Shown here: in pieces, positions 34,157-42,944 of the stretch
How the letters are laid out: each line of letters starts with the position of its first letter
Numbering within the stretch: the stretch's first letter is position 1
Assembly (NCBI RefSeq): GCF_018613695.1
Contig: NZ_JAGGPR010000005.1
Coordinates: forward strand, 124,001 to 188,000
Direction: 5' to 3'
DNA from: Arthrobacter sp. ISL-95
GTDB taxonomy: Bacteria; Actinomycetota; Actinomycetes; Actinomycetales; Micrococcaceae
DNA: 64,000 nt
Notes under the pieces: model-generated
Database searches by the model: none
What the model saw: the letters and a program-made list of their open reading frames with translations, nothing else
What the model was told of the DNA's origin: nothing
Position numbers and translations under genes: made by a program

Positions 34157-35221
34157 TCACTGTCCTTTGTCGAGGGCGTGCGCCGTGACGTACGTGCCTA
34201 ACTGATCCTTGGAGAGCGCGGCCGCCATGTCAGTGATCGCCGTGGTGTCCGCCAGGACGATCGACTGCCCATCCGCTGAGGTGCCCGTGCCGAGGGTGGG
34301 GAGGGTAAACATGACGGTGTCCTGTGCCCTGACATCCTTCATGGACAGGGACAAATTGCCTATGGCTGCAGCATCAAAGTCCTTGTCCACGCTCACAAAC
34401 GGGGACACCGCCGAGACCATGTTGCTGATGGTCACCGGATTCGTCAGGGTCTCACGGGCGATGATCTTGCCCACCATGGATTTGAGGTACGCCTGCTGAT
34501 TTCGAACGCGCTGGTAGTCGCCGTCGCTGAAGGCCCAGCGCTCGCGGACAAAGGCGAGGGCTTCATCGCCATCAAATGTCTGCTTGCCGACCTTGTAGAC
34601 CTGTCCGGCCTTGGGCCCTGAGCTTGGCGCGAACGGAATCCTGACGTCAACGTCCACGCCGCCAAGAGCGTCGGTGAGGTCCTTGAAGCCTTCAAAATCG
34701 ATCATGGCCACATGGTCGATGCGCTGGTCAAAGAGCGACTCGACCGTCTGGACCATCAACGGAACGCCGCCATAGCCTAGGGCGGCGTTGATCTTTGATT
34801 CTCCCTTTCCGGGGATATCTATCCATAAATCCCGCATCAAGGATATGGCGTAAACCTTTTTCCTATCGGCGGGAATGTGCACCAACATCAGGGTGTCCGC
34901 ACGCTGGTCACTCGAGGCATTGGTTTCCACTTCAATGCCGGCACCTCGGCTATCGCTGCCCATCACAAGAATGTTCATTGCCGTATTGCCGTCGGCTTTC
35001 TGCGGCCGGGTGGATTCTTCCGGAAAAGCGTTCTCGATTTTGGTAGAGCCGGAGTTGAAGGTCTGTACCAGGCTAAAGACATAAGCCCCGGCAATGAGGC
35101 CAACCACAAGTACCGCAGCCGCGAAACCCAGAAGCACATTCCGGGCGGTCTTCTTGCCGTTCTTTCGACGGCGTGAGCTCGATTCCGCGGAGGGGTTTTG
35201 GGCATGGGTGGGGAGGGTCAT
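34157..35221 (-). CDS. LytR-CpsA-Psr (LCP) family envelope glycopolymer transferase
   Basis: 354 residues from the ATG at 35221, which has AAGGA upstream. A basic cytoplasmic tail (SSSRRRKNGKKTARN), one membrane span, and then the extracellular LCP domain with GSDSRGAG, SDQRADTLMLVHIP and ISLMRDLWIDIPG, which hold the conserved Asp/Arg residues that bind the polyprenyl-phosphate donor. LCP enzymes attach teichoic acids or other glycopolymers to peptidoglycan. Its stop lies 3 bases from that of the convergent signal peptidase. Confidence 0.92.
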   Translation of the reverse strand: MTLPTHAQNPSAESSSRRRKNGKKTARNVLLGFAAAVLVVGLIAGAYVFSLVQTFNSGSTKIENAFPEESTRPQKADGNTAMNILVMGSDSRGAGIEVETNASSDQRADTLMLVHIPADRKKVYAISLMRDLWIDIPGKGESKINAALGYGGVPLMVQTVESLFDQRIDHVAMIDFEGFKDLTDALGGVDVDVRIPFAPSSGPKAGQVYKVGKQTFDGDEALAFVRERWAFSDGDYQRVRNQQAYLKSMVGKIIARETLTNPVTISNMVSAVSPFVSVDKDFDAAAIGNLSLSMKDVRAQDTVMFTLPTLGTGTSADGQSIVLADTTAITDMAAALSKDQLGTYVTAHALDKGQ

Positions 35222-35650
35222 GTGTTCCTTGGTGTTGGCAGCAGCCACGAGGACTTGGGGGCTAGGCCCAAACGTACTGTGGCCGAGCATGGGTCATCCG
35301 ATCGCTGATCCGTTTGATCCATGCTTCGGGAGAGGCGATTTCTAACTTCAGGACGGCGGTCCGGACGGATGGAGCAAGTAGTCCATTTCCCGGAAACTGC
35401 GTAATGCCCAAGTAACCGTTCAGGTCCTCGGTAGGAAAGTCGAGTAGTTCCTACTCGTGCGGCGGGAAGGGCCCCTTCCTACTATTGAAATTCGTAAGGT
35501 TATTTGCACTTCCGTTCCTCCGGCTCAGCGGTGGACTGCACCCCCGCCACTTGTGGGTGGTGCTTCTCCCAATACGTAGCTGCGCTTTTCTCATTCGGCC
35601 AATAAAGGCCTGTGGTGCGCGGTCCAGAGCCATGGAGTCCGGGGTTTCCC
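35222..35650. other. 429-base region without a clear gene
   Basis: This lies between the divergent LCP and LysM genes. I see short repeats rather than a gene: GTAGGAA/TTCCTAC flanking 10 bases near 35432-35455, the palindrome GAAGGGCCCCTTC around 35467-35479, and GGCC on both sides of AATAAA near 35602. I looked for a c-di-AMP riboswitch, which often precedes cell-wall genes in actinobacteria, and did not find its conserved blocks. The long leader of the LysM gene may still carry a regulatory RNA. Confidence 0.4.
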
Positions 35651-36685
35651 ATGAATATGAACGACGTAGATCTTCAAACTTCCCTATCAACCAAGAGCAG
35701 TGGCAATGCTTGGCAGTCGCAGTCCACTAAGGCCAAGCTGTTGATTGCCGGCGCAGTGATCGCGATACTTGCGTTGATCCCCTTGTTTTTTGGGGTGGTG
35801 AATTGGGCCACCCAACCTGCCGGTGATGTTGACCAAAATGTTGCCCAGGAGCAAGCACCCTTTGCGAAGGGCGACAGCGCTGAAGCGCCAGCAGCTTTGC
35901 CAGTCCAGGATGCGGAAGCAGTAGCCGCGCCCCCGGCTGAAGTACCGGCAGCTGACGTGCCCGCGCCGGATCCAGCACCTGTTGCACCATCTCCTGAGGC
36001 TGCAGTGCCAGCTCCGGCAGCTGTGGAGGCTGCCCCTGCTGCGCCTGCCGGGGATCCCAATCTCTACACCGTGGCGTCCGGGGACACTGTTGGTTCGATT
36101 GCTTCGCGCTACGGCGTGGATGTCACGGCCATGTTGGCTGCCAATGGCCTCAGCGCTTACTCGGTGATCGTGCCGGGACAGGTTGTGAAGCTCACCGGAC
36201 CGCCCATCGCGGTGGCCGCTCCAGCTCCCGCGCCGGCTCCGGCAGCTCCAGCTGCACCAGCTGCACCGGTTGCGCAAGCGCAGGCGGCGGCCGCTCCCGC
36301 AGTTGTGGCTCCGGCACCCGCACCGGCACCCGCACCCGCTCCCGCTCCTGCGCCAGCCGTGAGGACCATCTACGTGGCAGGAGCCGGTGGGCAATCACTG
36401 GTGGACGCCTGCATCGGGCCTATTCACTACACGCCAACCAACGCTTACGCCACGTTCATCACAGAGCATGATTTCTGCGGAGGTTGGGGACGGTTCTCCG
36501 GAATCAGCGTGGGTGAGACCGTCTCCATTCCCGGCTACGGAACCTTCACTGCCACGGGCAGGGGCCAGGTACCCAACCCAGGGAGCACCAATGATGTGGC
36601 GGCAGTCTTCGGCGGGTTCCCAGCAGTGGTCTTGCAGACGTGCATCCCCGGCACCAGCCAGATGCTGGTGATTGCCCTCAACTAA
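35651..36685 (+). CDS. Membrane-anchored LysM protein with a sortase-like C-terminal domain
   Basis: 344 residues from the ATG at 35651. Order: short cytoplasmic tail, one membrane span (AGAVIAILALIPLFFGVV), an Ala/Pro-rich stretch, one LysM peptidoglycan-binding domain (LYTVASGDTVGSIASRYGV to VPGQVVKLTG), an Ala-Pro linker of about 55 residues, and a C-terminal domain of about 105 residues. That domain reads like a class E/F sortase core: TEHDFCGGWGRF where sortases have the catalytic histidine loop, VGETVSIPGYGTFTATG, and LQTCIPGTS with a TC cysteine. The catalytic arginine expected about eight residues later is not seen. It could be a cell-wall enzyme or an inactive relative. Confidence 0.85.
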   Translation: MNMNDVDLQTSLSTKSSGNAWQSQSTKAKLLIAGAVIAILALIPLFFGVVNWATQPAGDVDQNVAQEQAPFAKGDSAEAPAALPVQDAEAVAAPPAEVPAADVPAPDPAPVAPSPEAAVPAPAAVEAAPAAPAGDPNLYTVASGDTVGSIASRYGVDVTAMLAANGLSAYSVIVPGQVVKLTGPPIAVAAPAPAPAPAAPAAPAAPVAQAQAAAAPAVVAPAPAPAPAPAPAPAPAVRTIYVAGAGGQSLVDACIGPIHYTPTNAYATFITEHDFCGGWGRFSGISVGETVSIPGYGTFTATGRGQVPNPGSTNDVAAVFGGFPAVVLQTCIPGTSQMLVIALN

Positions 36686-36696
36686 GTATTACGGAC

Positions 36697-37293
36697 CTAG
36701 GCCGGCGCCGTCAGGCGCGCGAAACGGAGGATGCCTAGGATGGCCGGGGCCAGCTCATCCTCCATCTGGTGGTAGACCTCTTCCGCTCGTCGGTAGGGGT
36801 CTACCACGTCGTTGTCTGCAGGGTCGGGCGGCAACGCGAGGTGGCGGACGGAGGCCGCGCGCGTGGGAAGTGCGCGCCAAAATTCGGTGATGTCACCGGC
36901 CGGGGCGGCATCCCCACGGTTCTCCAATACGGACAGCATCCGGGCGAATTCCCGGACGGTGAAGGTGCGCTTCAGTAGGGATGCGTCCAGTTGGAGGACC
37001 TCGCCGCGGTGCTTGGACGTCATGGCCAACACCAGGTCCGTCTCCTTGAGGATCCTTGGGGTCAGCTGCCTGGCTGCGAAGTGGTCCGGGCTGCCGCGGA
37101 ACGTGCTGATGATTTGTGCCGAGAGCGGCTGGATGGGGTCACCCACCATGGCCCGCGTCCCTGCGCTGCGAACCTCGAAGGAGCCGGGGCTTACCTGGTT
37201 CAACCCGGCCTGGAGCAACCTTTCGGCCACAGGGGAGCGGCAGATGTTCCCTGTGCAGACGGTGAGAATCCTGAAGGGCTGGGGCGATTCCAC
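36697..37293 (-). CDS. Low-molecular-weight protein-tyrosine phosphatase
   Basis: 198 residues from a GTG at 37293, with AAGAG upstream. The N-terminal loop [10 protein letters not shown] holds the CX5R signature (C13 and R19), and the C-terminal DVVDPYRR holds the aspartate acid/base of the family. It is longer than the 150-residue norm. Such phosphatases often act on tyrosine kinases that control polysaccharide export, and the neighbours here are envelope genes. It converges on the LysM gene. Confidence 0.9.
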   Translation of the reverse strand: MESPQPFRILTVCTGNICRSPVAERLLQAGLNQVSPGSFEVRSAGTRAMVGDPIQPLSAQIISTFRGSPDHFAARQLTPRILKETDLVLAMTSKHRGEVLQLDASLLKRTFTVREFARMLSVLENRGDAAPAGDITEFWRALPTRAASVRHLALPPDPADNDVVDPYRRAEEVYHQMEDELAPAILGILRFARLTAPA

Positions 37294-37431
37294 GTAAGGC
37301 TCTTTTCTAGCGGCGAAGGGGGACAACCGAGGTCCCACCCCAAGTTAACACGGCCGGAAGTGAGGACCCTGTCAACAACGCAGAACCACGCAAACAGGGC
37401 TAAGCATCTGGTGTCGCCAGGGAAGGAACGC

Positions 37432-37476
37432 TTGACTGAAATCGCCCGCTCCGCATATTCTGAACGAACGGTCGGT
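37432..37476 (+). promoter_or_regulatory. Promoter and PaaR-type operator of paaABCDEG
   Basis: TTGACT (37432-37437), an 18-bp spacer and TATTCT (37456-37461) form a good -35/-10 pair. The operator AACGAACGGTCGGT follows directly at 37463-37476, identical to the one before paaJ, over the expected transcription start. Confidence 0.85.
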
Positions 37477-37494
37477 AATTTATTAGGAGCAACC

Positions 37495-38490
37495 ATGGCA
37501 TCGCAGAATCTGCAGTCAGTGCCCGCTGAGCTGTCCCCGGAAGAGCAGGAGCGGGAGGCAGCCGGAGAGGCGTATTTTGATCGCATCATTTCGGAGGACT
37601 CGCGAATTGAACCGCGCGACTGGATGCCGGCGGCTTACCGCAAGACTTTGCTGCGCCAGATCTCGCAGCACGCACACTCGGAAATCATCGGTATGCAGCC
37701 CGAAGCCAACTGGATCACCAGGGCCCCGAGCTTGAAGCGCAAGTCAATCCTCATGGCCAAGGTCCAGGACGAGGCCGGTCACGGCCTTTACCTTTACTCG
37801 GCCGCTGAGACCCTGGGCCAGTCCCGGGACCAGATGATGGAAGACCTGATCGCCGGCAAGGCCAGGTACTCGTCCATTTTCAACTACCCCACCATCTCCT
37901 GGGCTGACATGGGAGCCATCGGTTGGCTGGTGGATGGCGCCGCCATCTGCAACCAGGTGCCCCTGTGCCGTGCCTCGTATGGTCCTTACGGTCGCGCAAT
38001 GGTGCGCATCTGCAAGGAAGAGTCGTTCCACCAGCGCCAGGGTTTTGAGATCCTGCTTGAACTCTCCAACGGAACGCCTGCGCAGAAGCAGATGGCCCAG
38101 GACGCAGTGAACCGCTGGTACGCGCCGTCGCTGATGATGTTCGGCCCGCCGGATGACGATTCACCCAACTCCAAGCAGTCCATGGCCTGGAACATCAAGC
38201 GCTTCAGCAACGACGAGCTGCGCAGCCGGTTCGTGGGCATGATGGTGGAGCAGGTCCGGGTCCTCGGCCTGACCCTGCCTGATAAGGACATCCGTTTCAA
38301 CGAAGAAACCAAAAAGTGGGAGCACGGACCCCTGGACTGGAACGAGTTCAAGGAAGTCCTGGCAGGCCGCGGTCCCTGCAACTCGCAGCGCGTTGAGCGC
38401 CGCCGTGAGGCACACGAAAACGGTGCCTGGGTTCGCGAAGCCGCTGTGGCTTACGCCCGCAAGCAAGCACAGAAAGAGAACGCAGCATAA
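37495..38490 (+). CDS. paaA: Phenylacetyl-CoA 1,2-epoxidase catalytic subunit PaaA
   Basis: 331 residues; the usual length is about 310-330. It is a ferritin-like di-iron protein: [17 protein letters not shown] and [12 protein letters not shown] supply the EXXH iron ligands. It forms the oxygenase with PaaB and PaaC and epoxidises the ring of phenylacetyl-CoA with electrons from PaaE. AGGAG lies 5 bases before the ATG at 37495. Its stop overlaps paaB by one base (TAATG). This operon encodes the key step of aerobic phenylacetate breakdown. Confidence 0.97.
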   Translation: MASQNLQSVPAELSPEEQEREAAGEAYFDRIISEDSRIEPRDWMPAAYRKTLLRQISQHAHSEIIGMQPEANWITRAPSLKRKSILMAKVQDEAGHGLYLYSAAETLGQSRDQMMEDLIAGKARYSSIFNYPTISWADMGAIGWLVDGAAICNQVPLCRASYGPYGRAMVRICKEESFHQRQGFEILLELSNGTPAQKQMAQDAVNRWYAPSLMMFGPPDDDSPNSKQSMAWNIKRFSNDELRSRFVGMMVEQVRVLGLTLPDKDIRFNEETKKWEHGPLDWNEFKEVLAGRGPCNSQRVERRREAHENGAWVREAAVAYARKQAQKENAA

Positions 38491-38921
38491 TGGCTCCTCA
38501 CGGTAACCCGGAAGCACCGGCCAGCGCCGCCAGCGAAATCAACCGCGAGGCTCCCAAGGTCGCGGCCACCACCAACGTTGACAGCACGACGGCGGGAAGC
38601 GTCTCAGCCCCCGACGTCACCTCGGGCGGCGCCAAGGAAGAGTCCCCGTGGTCGCTCTGGGAGGTCTTCGTGCGCTCCAGCCGCGGCCTGTCCCACGTGC
38701 ACGCGGGTTCCTTGCACGCTCCGGATGCGGCCATGGCCCTCCGGAACGCCCGCGATCTGTACACGCGCCGCAACGAAGGCGTTTCCATCTGGGTTGTCCC
38801 GGCCGAGGCGATTTCTTCCAGCGATCCGGACTCCAAGGGTTCCTTTTTCGAGTCCCCGCAGGGCAAGGATTACCGCCACGCAACGTACTACACCAAGAGC
38901 GAAGGCGTGAAGCACCTGTGA
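38490..38921 (+). CDS. paaB: Phenylacetyl-CoA epoxidase subunit PaaB
   Basis: 143 residues, longer than the usual 95-110 because of a Ser/Ala/Thr-rich N-terminal extension of about 45 residues. The conserved core starts at WSLWEVFVRSSRGLSHVHAG and continues with DAAMALRNARDLYTRR and SIWVVP, the known PaaB pattern. It is a small structural subunit that joins the PaaAC dimers. A start closer to the core would need a codon other than ATG, so the extension is probably real. It overlaps both neighbours. Confidence 0.95.
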   Translation: MAPHGNPEAPASAASEINREAPKVAATTNVDSTTAGSVSAPDVTSGGAKEESPWSLWEVFVRSSRGLSHVHAGSLHAPDAAMALRNARDLYTRRNEGVSIWVVPAEAISSSDPDSKGSFFESPQGKDYRHATYYTKSEGVKHL

Positions 38922-39850
38922 GTACCAATGATGTGAGCACACAAGATACTGACTTCGTCATCGAAGGCCACGGCGACATTTCGGTGGGCGTCCACGGCGC
39001 CGGCGCGTCCGGCGACGGCTCCGCCAGCGCCACCCGCATCACCCCGGGCAATGCGCTGCGTCCGGAGGACATCGCCCTGGAAATCAGCCGCGGGCAGGTC
39101 AAGCCCACCGAGGATGTTGCAGAGTTCGCCCTGCGCGTCGGCGATGACGGACTGATTCTCGCCCAGCGCCTGGGCCACTGGATTTCCCGTGCTCCTGAGC
39201 TCGAGGAAGACATCGCCTTGGGCAATATCGCCCTGGACCAGTTGGGCCACGCGCGTTCCTTTCTGACCTACGCCGGTGCAGCTTGGGGCAAGTCCGAGGA
39301 TGACCTCGCGTACTTCCGCCGGGAGCACGAGTTCCGCTCGGCGCATTTGTTTGAGCAGCCCAACGGCGATTTCGCGGTAACCATCGCCCGGCAGTTCATT
39401 GTGAGCTTCTACCAGTACGAGCTCTACACCAAGCTCATGGAGTCCACGGATGCCACCATCGCAGCCATCTCCGCGAAGGCCGTGAAAGAAGTGGATTACC
39501 ACCGCGACCACAGTGCGCAGTGGGTGCTTCGACTTGCCGGGGGCACTGACGAGTCCCGGGCACGCATCATCCAGGGCTTCAAGCTCGTGTGGCCGTATGT
39601 GGACGAACTTTTCGAGGACGATGACCTCACCACCCGCTTGGCCGAGGCTGGAGTTACTGTTCAGCCTTCGAGCCTCCGCGCGGAATTTGACCGCCTCACC
39701 GGCAACATCATGGCCGAGGCCGAGCTGGAAATTCCCGGTGTCCCGCAGGCACTGGGCGGCGGCCGGCGTGGCAAGCATTCTGAGTTCCTGGGGTACATCC
39801 TTGCTGAAATGCAGGTCTTGGCCCGCGAGCACCCCGGCGCGAGCTGGTGA
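38918..39850 (+). CDS. paaC: Phenylacetyl-CoA epoxidase subunit PaaC
   Basis: 310 residues from a GTG that overlaps the paaB stop as GTGA. Conserved PaaC blocks are DDGLILAQRLGHWISRAPELEE, IALDQLGHARSFLTYAG and KEVDYHRDHSAQWVLRLAGG. It is a ferritin-like partner without iron that supports PaaA. The N-terminal 45 residues are Gly/Ala-rich and not conserved, as in paaB. Confidence 0.95.
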   Translation: MSTNDVSTQDTDFVIEGHGDISVGVHGAGASGDGSASATRITPGNALRPEDIALEISRGQVKPTEDVAEFALRVGDDGLILAQRLGHWISRAPELEEDIALGNIALDQLGHARSFLTYAGAAWGKSEDDLAYFRREHEFRSAHLFEQPNGDFAVTIARQFIVSFYQYELYTKLMESTDATIAAISAKAVKEVDYHRDHSAQWVLRLAGGTDESRARIIQGFKLVWPYVDELFEDDDLTTRLAEAGVTVQPSSLRAEFDRLTGNIMAEAELEIPGVPQALGGGRRGKHSEFLGYILAEMQVLAREHPGASW

Positions 39851-40431
39851 TCAGCATGTCGACGCAGTCACGGACGCAGGAACGTACCGCTGAGCAGCGG
39901 GCCTGGGACATCGCGGCCACGGTCTGCGATCCGGAGATCCCCGTCCTCAGCATTGAGGACCTGGGCATCCTCCGCGGCGTACGCGTCACCTCTGCCGAAT
40001 CACCAGCCTTAACCCCGGCAACAGGCCGGCACGACGGCGGCGCCTCAAGTACCGACGTCGAGGTCACCATCACGCCCACGTACTCGGGCTGCCCGGCGAT
40101 GGATGCCATTGGTGACGATCTGCGGAAGGCCTTCGAGAAGGAGGGCTACGCGAGCGTGTACATCAACCTGGTGCTGTCCCCGGCATGGACCACTGACTGG
40201 ATGACCGCGTCCGGCAAGGCCAAGTTGGAGGAATACGGGATCGCTCCGCCCAGTGGCATGGCTGCCGCAGGTGGCCATTCGGGTCCTGTGCGCCTCAGCC
40301 TCGCCGTCAAGTGTCCCCAGTGCAACTCGTTGAACACCAAGGAACTCACCCGCTTTGGTTCCACATCCTGCAAGGCGTTGTTCGTCTGCCAGGACTGCAA
40401 GGAACCGTTCGACTACTTCAAAGTCCTCTAA
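39847..40431 (+). CDS. paaD: PaaD, Fe-S assembly-type protein of the epoxidase
   Basis: 194 residues from a GTG overlapping the paaC stop (an ATG follows three codons later). The N-terminal DUF59/MIP18 domain contains CDPEIPVLSIEDLGI and TPTYSGCPAMD. The C-terminal zinc-ribbon-like part has CPQC and CQDC, as in PaaD. It probably matures the metal centre of the epoxidase. An insert rich in Gly/Ala/Thr/Ser lies between the conserved strands. Confidence 0.93.
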   Translation: MISMSTQSRTQERTAEQRAWDIAATVCDPEIPVLSIEDLGILRGVRVTSAESPALTPATGRHDGGASSTDVEVTITPTYSGCPAMDAIGDDLRKAFEKEGYASVYINLVLSPAWTTDWMTASGKAKLEEYGIAPPSGMAAAGGHSGPVRLSLAVKCPQCNSLNTKELTRFGSTSCKALFVCQDCKEPFDYFKVL

Positions 40432-40439
40432 GGAATTCC

Positions 40440-41645
40440 ATGACCACCGAAACCCAGACGGCCAGCCGCCGTCGTGCGTCTTTCCACAACCTGACCGTCT
40501 CGGAAGTCCGGCGCCTGACGGACGACGCCATTGAGGTCACGTTTGGTGTTCCGGCCGAGCTTGCCGGGCAGTACGACTACCTGCCCGGCCAGTACGTGGC
40601 TCTTCGCACCACGTTGCCGGATGAGCAGGGTGAGCCGCACGAGGTCCGCCGCAGTTACTCCATTTGCGCAGAGCCGCGCAGCTTCGAGGACGGCAGCAGC
40701 GAGATCCGCGTGGCCATCAAAAAGGACCTCGGAGGCCTCTTCTCCACGTGGGCAAACGCCGAACTCAAAGCCGGTGACGTCTTGGACGTCATGAGCCCGC
40801 AGGGTGCGTTCATCTCCCGGCACGGCAAGGACGGCGCCTCGGTCCAGCACAACGTCATGAACTCCATGAATCACCCGGAAGAGCTGGCAGGGGAGCCCGG
40901 CAGTTTTGTTGCCATCGCAGCAGGCTCGGGCATCACCCCGGTGATCGCGATCGCGCGCACGCTGCTGGCGGCCAATCCGGAGACCACGTTCGACCTCGTA
41001 TATGCCAACAAAGCTGCCATGGACGTCATGTTCCTTGAAGAGCTGGCGGATCTGAAGGACAAATACCCGTCGCGCTTGGCGTTGCACCACGTCCTGTCGC
41101 GGGAGCAGCGAATTGCGCCGCTGATGACCGGACGTATTGATTCCGAGAAGCTGCAGGCGCTGCTCAGCAGTGCCATCCGTGCCGAGGATGTGGACGAGTG
41201 GTTCCTGTGCGGGCCGTTCGAGTTGGTGCAGTTGTGCCGCGACACGCTCGCTGCCCGCGGCGTGGAGCCCGAGCACGTGCGCTTCGAGTTGTTCACCACT
41301 GGCCGTCCGGACCGTCCCGAAGGCAACGCCGGACGTCCGGTTGTGGAGGACGAGTCGCAGGATACGTACAAAATCACCTTCACCCTGGACGGGTTGACCG
41401 GCGATGTTGCCAGCCCCACCCACGCCCGCGAGTCCATCCTCAACGCTGCCCTGCGCGTCCGCCCGGACGTGCCGTTCGCATGCGCCGGCGGCGTCTGCGG
41501 CACCTGCCGCGCCAAGCTGATCACCGGTACGGTGACCATGGATGAGAACTACGCCCTTGAGCAGGACGAGCTGGATAAGGGCTATGTTCTCACCTGCCAG
41601 TCCCACCCCACCAGCGAAGAAGTTACCGTCGACTTCGACGTCTAA
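40440..41645 (+). CDS. paaE: PaaE, ferredoxin-NADP reductase component of the epoxidase
   Basis: 401 residues; AAGGA precedes the ATG at 40440. The N-terminal FAD domain has RRSYSICAEP (RxYS motif), the NAD(P) domain has AGSGITPVIAIART, and the C-terminal plant-type ferredoxin domain has CAGGVCGTCRAKL plus a final cysteine in LTCQS that bind a 2Fe-2S cluster. It passes electrons from NADPH to PaaA. It follows paaD by 8 bases. Confidence 0.96.
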   Translation: MTTETQTASRRRASFHNLTVSEVRRLTDDAIEVTFGVPAELAGQYDYLPGQYVALRTTLPDEQGEPHEVRRSYSICAEPRSFEDGSSEIRVAIKKDLGGLFSTWANAELKAGDVLDVMSPQGAFISRHGKDGASVQHNVMNSMNHPEELAGEPGSFVAIAAGSGITPVIAIARTLLAANPETTFDLVYANKAAMDVMFLEELADLKDKYPSRLALHHVLSREQRIAPLMTGRIDSEKLQALLSSAIRAEDVDEWFLCGPFELVQLCRDTLAARGVEPEHVRFELFTTGRPDRPEGNAGRPVVEDESQDTYKITFTLDGLTGDVASPTHARESILNAALRVRPDVPFACAGGVCGTCRAKLITGTVTMDENYALEQDELDKGYVLTCQSHPTSEEVTVDFDV

Positions 41646-41655
41646 AGGAGCCCCC

Positions 41656-42435
41656 ATGATCGAGCTCTCCATTGCCAACGGCATTGCCGAAATCGTCCTC
41701 AACTACCCGGACAAGCTGAACTCGCTCAACGAGGACGCGCTTGCCCAACTGGACAAAGCGTACGACGACGCTGCTGCCGCCGCCTCCCGCGGTGAGGTAC
41801 GGGCGCTGCTGCTTCGCGGAGAAGGCCGCGCCTTCTGTGCCGGCCGCGACATTTCAGGGGTGACACCGGAAACTGATGATGCCCAGGCCTACCTCGGCGG
41901 ACTCGTGGAGCCACTGCTGAGGAAGATGGCTGCATTCCCGGCGCCCACGTTCGCCGCCGCTCACGGTGCTTGCCTGGGGGTCGGGCTCGGATTGCTGCTG
42001 GCCACGGATGTTGTGTACGTGGCGGACAACGCCAAGTTCGGTTCACCCTTCGCCAAGCTTGGGGCCACGCTGGACTCCGGCGGGCACTGGTACTTCACGG
42101 AACGTCTGGGCATGCACCGCACCTTGGACCTGATCTACACCGCTGACCTCATTTCCGGGGCGGAAGCTGTGGAGCAAGGGATGTTCAGCAGGGCGATGCC
42201 GGCGGATTCCCTGCTGCCGGTGACCCGGGAGATCGTGGGGCGGGTTGCCACCGGCGCAACCAGTGCTTTCAACGCTTCGAAGGACCTCGTGGCCCACATC
42301 CGCGATCAGCGCCTGGGCCTGTGGGCATCCATGGCGGAGGAAAACTCGGAACAAGCGCGGCTGTGCAAAACCGACGACTATGCCGAGGGTTTCCGTGCCT
42401 TCCAGGAGAAGCGGGCGCCCGTTTTCAAGGGATAA
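41656..42435 (+). CDS. paaG: PaaG, ring 1,2-epoxyphenylacetyl-CoA isomerase
   Basis: 259 residues of the crotonase family; AAAGGAG precedes the ATG at 41656. The oxyanion motifs are FCAGRDIS and HGACLGVGLGL. At the second catalytic position it has aspartate in LGATLDSGGHW, the PaaG pattern, and the first glutamate of hydratases is missing. It converts the ring epoxide to oxepin-CoA. It is the last gene of the operon, 10 bases after paaE, and is followed by a strong hairpin. Confidence 0.92.
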   Translation: MIELSIANGIAEIVLNYPDKLNSLNEDALAQLDKAYDDAAAAASRGEVRALLLRGEGRAFCAGRDISGVTPETDDAQAYLGGLVEPLLRKMAAFPAPTFAAAHGACLGVGLGLLLATDVVYVADNAKFGSPFAKLGATLDSGGHWYFTERLGMHRTLDLIYTADLISGAEAVEQGMFSRAMPADSLLPVTREIVGRVATGATSAFNASKDLVAHIRDQRLGLWASMAEENSEQARLCKTDDYAEGFRAFQEKRAPVFKG

Positions 42436-42454
42436 CCCGCACTTTCGCGCCGAA

Positions 42455-42513
42455 TCCCGCCCTTGTTCGCCCCACCTGCAGCAGTGCGTTGAGTGGAGCG
42501 GACAAGGGCGGGA
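42455..42513. terminator. Long inverted repeat after the paa operon
   Basis: TCCCGCCCTTGTTCGCCCCA (42455-42474) and TGGAGCGGACAAGGGCGGGA (42494-42513) pair at 18 of 20 positions, and outer GCGC/GCGC ends can extend it. There is no T-run. It probably ends paaABCDEG transcription. Confidence 0.65.
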
Positions 42514-42686
42514 ATCGTGAGGCGCTGACCTAGACGAAGTCCCTGAGGAGCTTGTACCGGGGGAATCATGGTGCACGCGGACAAAACACCATCGCGGCGC
42601 CCACGGCGGCGACTCTGGATCCCACTGACTTGATGGGGGCAAGGACCCGCGAGGACCGGGACTTAATCATGGTTCCCCCAGGAACG

Positions 42687-42854
42687 TCAATGGTTCGGCA
42701 CCTGCAGGGCGTAGTTCCAAACCAGAAAGGCTATCAACACGTGGCTCAGATAGAGAACGCAGCTCGGCCCCACCGAACCCGCTTTTGTTCGTTTCACTCG
42801 CCGTAGTACTGGGAGCGGGGCCAACAAGAGCAACCAACTGACGATGTTCAGCAC
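42687..42854 (-). CDS. Possible 55-residue membrane protein
   Basis: A GTG at 42854 opens a frame with two hydrophobic helices (VLNIVSWLLLLAPLPVL and LYLSHVLIAFLVWNYAL) joined by the basic loop RRVKRTKAG, ending at 42687. GGACGG lies upstream. A stop codon two codons before the start fixes its beginning. The amphipathic layout is unlikely by chance, but codon evidence is thin and I know no family. Confidence 0.45.
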   Translation of the reverse strand: MLNIVSWLLLLAPLPVLRRVKRTKAGSVGPSCVLYLSHVLIAFLVWNYALQVPNH

Positions 42855-42944
42855 CAGCTACCGTCCCGTCATGGCACGACCTAAACTTAGCCACACGTAA
42901 TGGCACGCGCCTCGCGGGTCAGCGTGCTTTGAACGGAGAGCGCC

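Noticed and set aside
35222..35650. c-di-AMP riboswitch upstream of the LysM gene
   Set aside because: The conserved blocks of that riboswitch could not be found in the spacer.
41656..42435. PaaF-type hydratase for this gene
   Set aside because: The catalytic aspartate in LGATLDSGG and the missing first glutamate fit PaaG; the true hydratase pattern is in the gene at 3742.
42552..42806. 84-residue plus-strand frame after the paa operon
   Set aside because: No ribosome binding site, and a better membrane-protein frame lies on the other strand.
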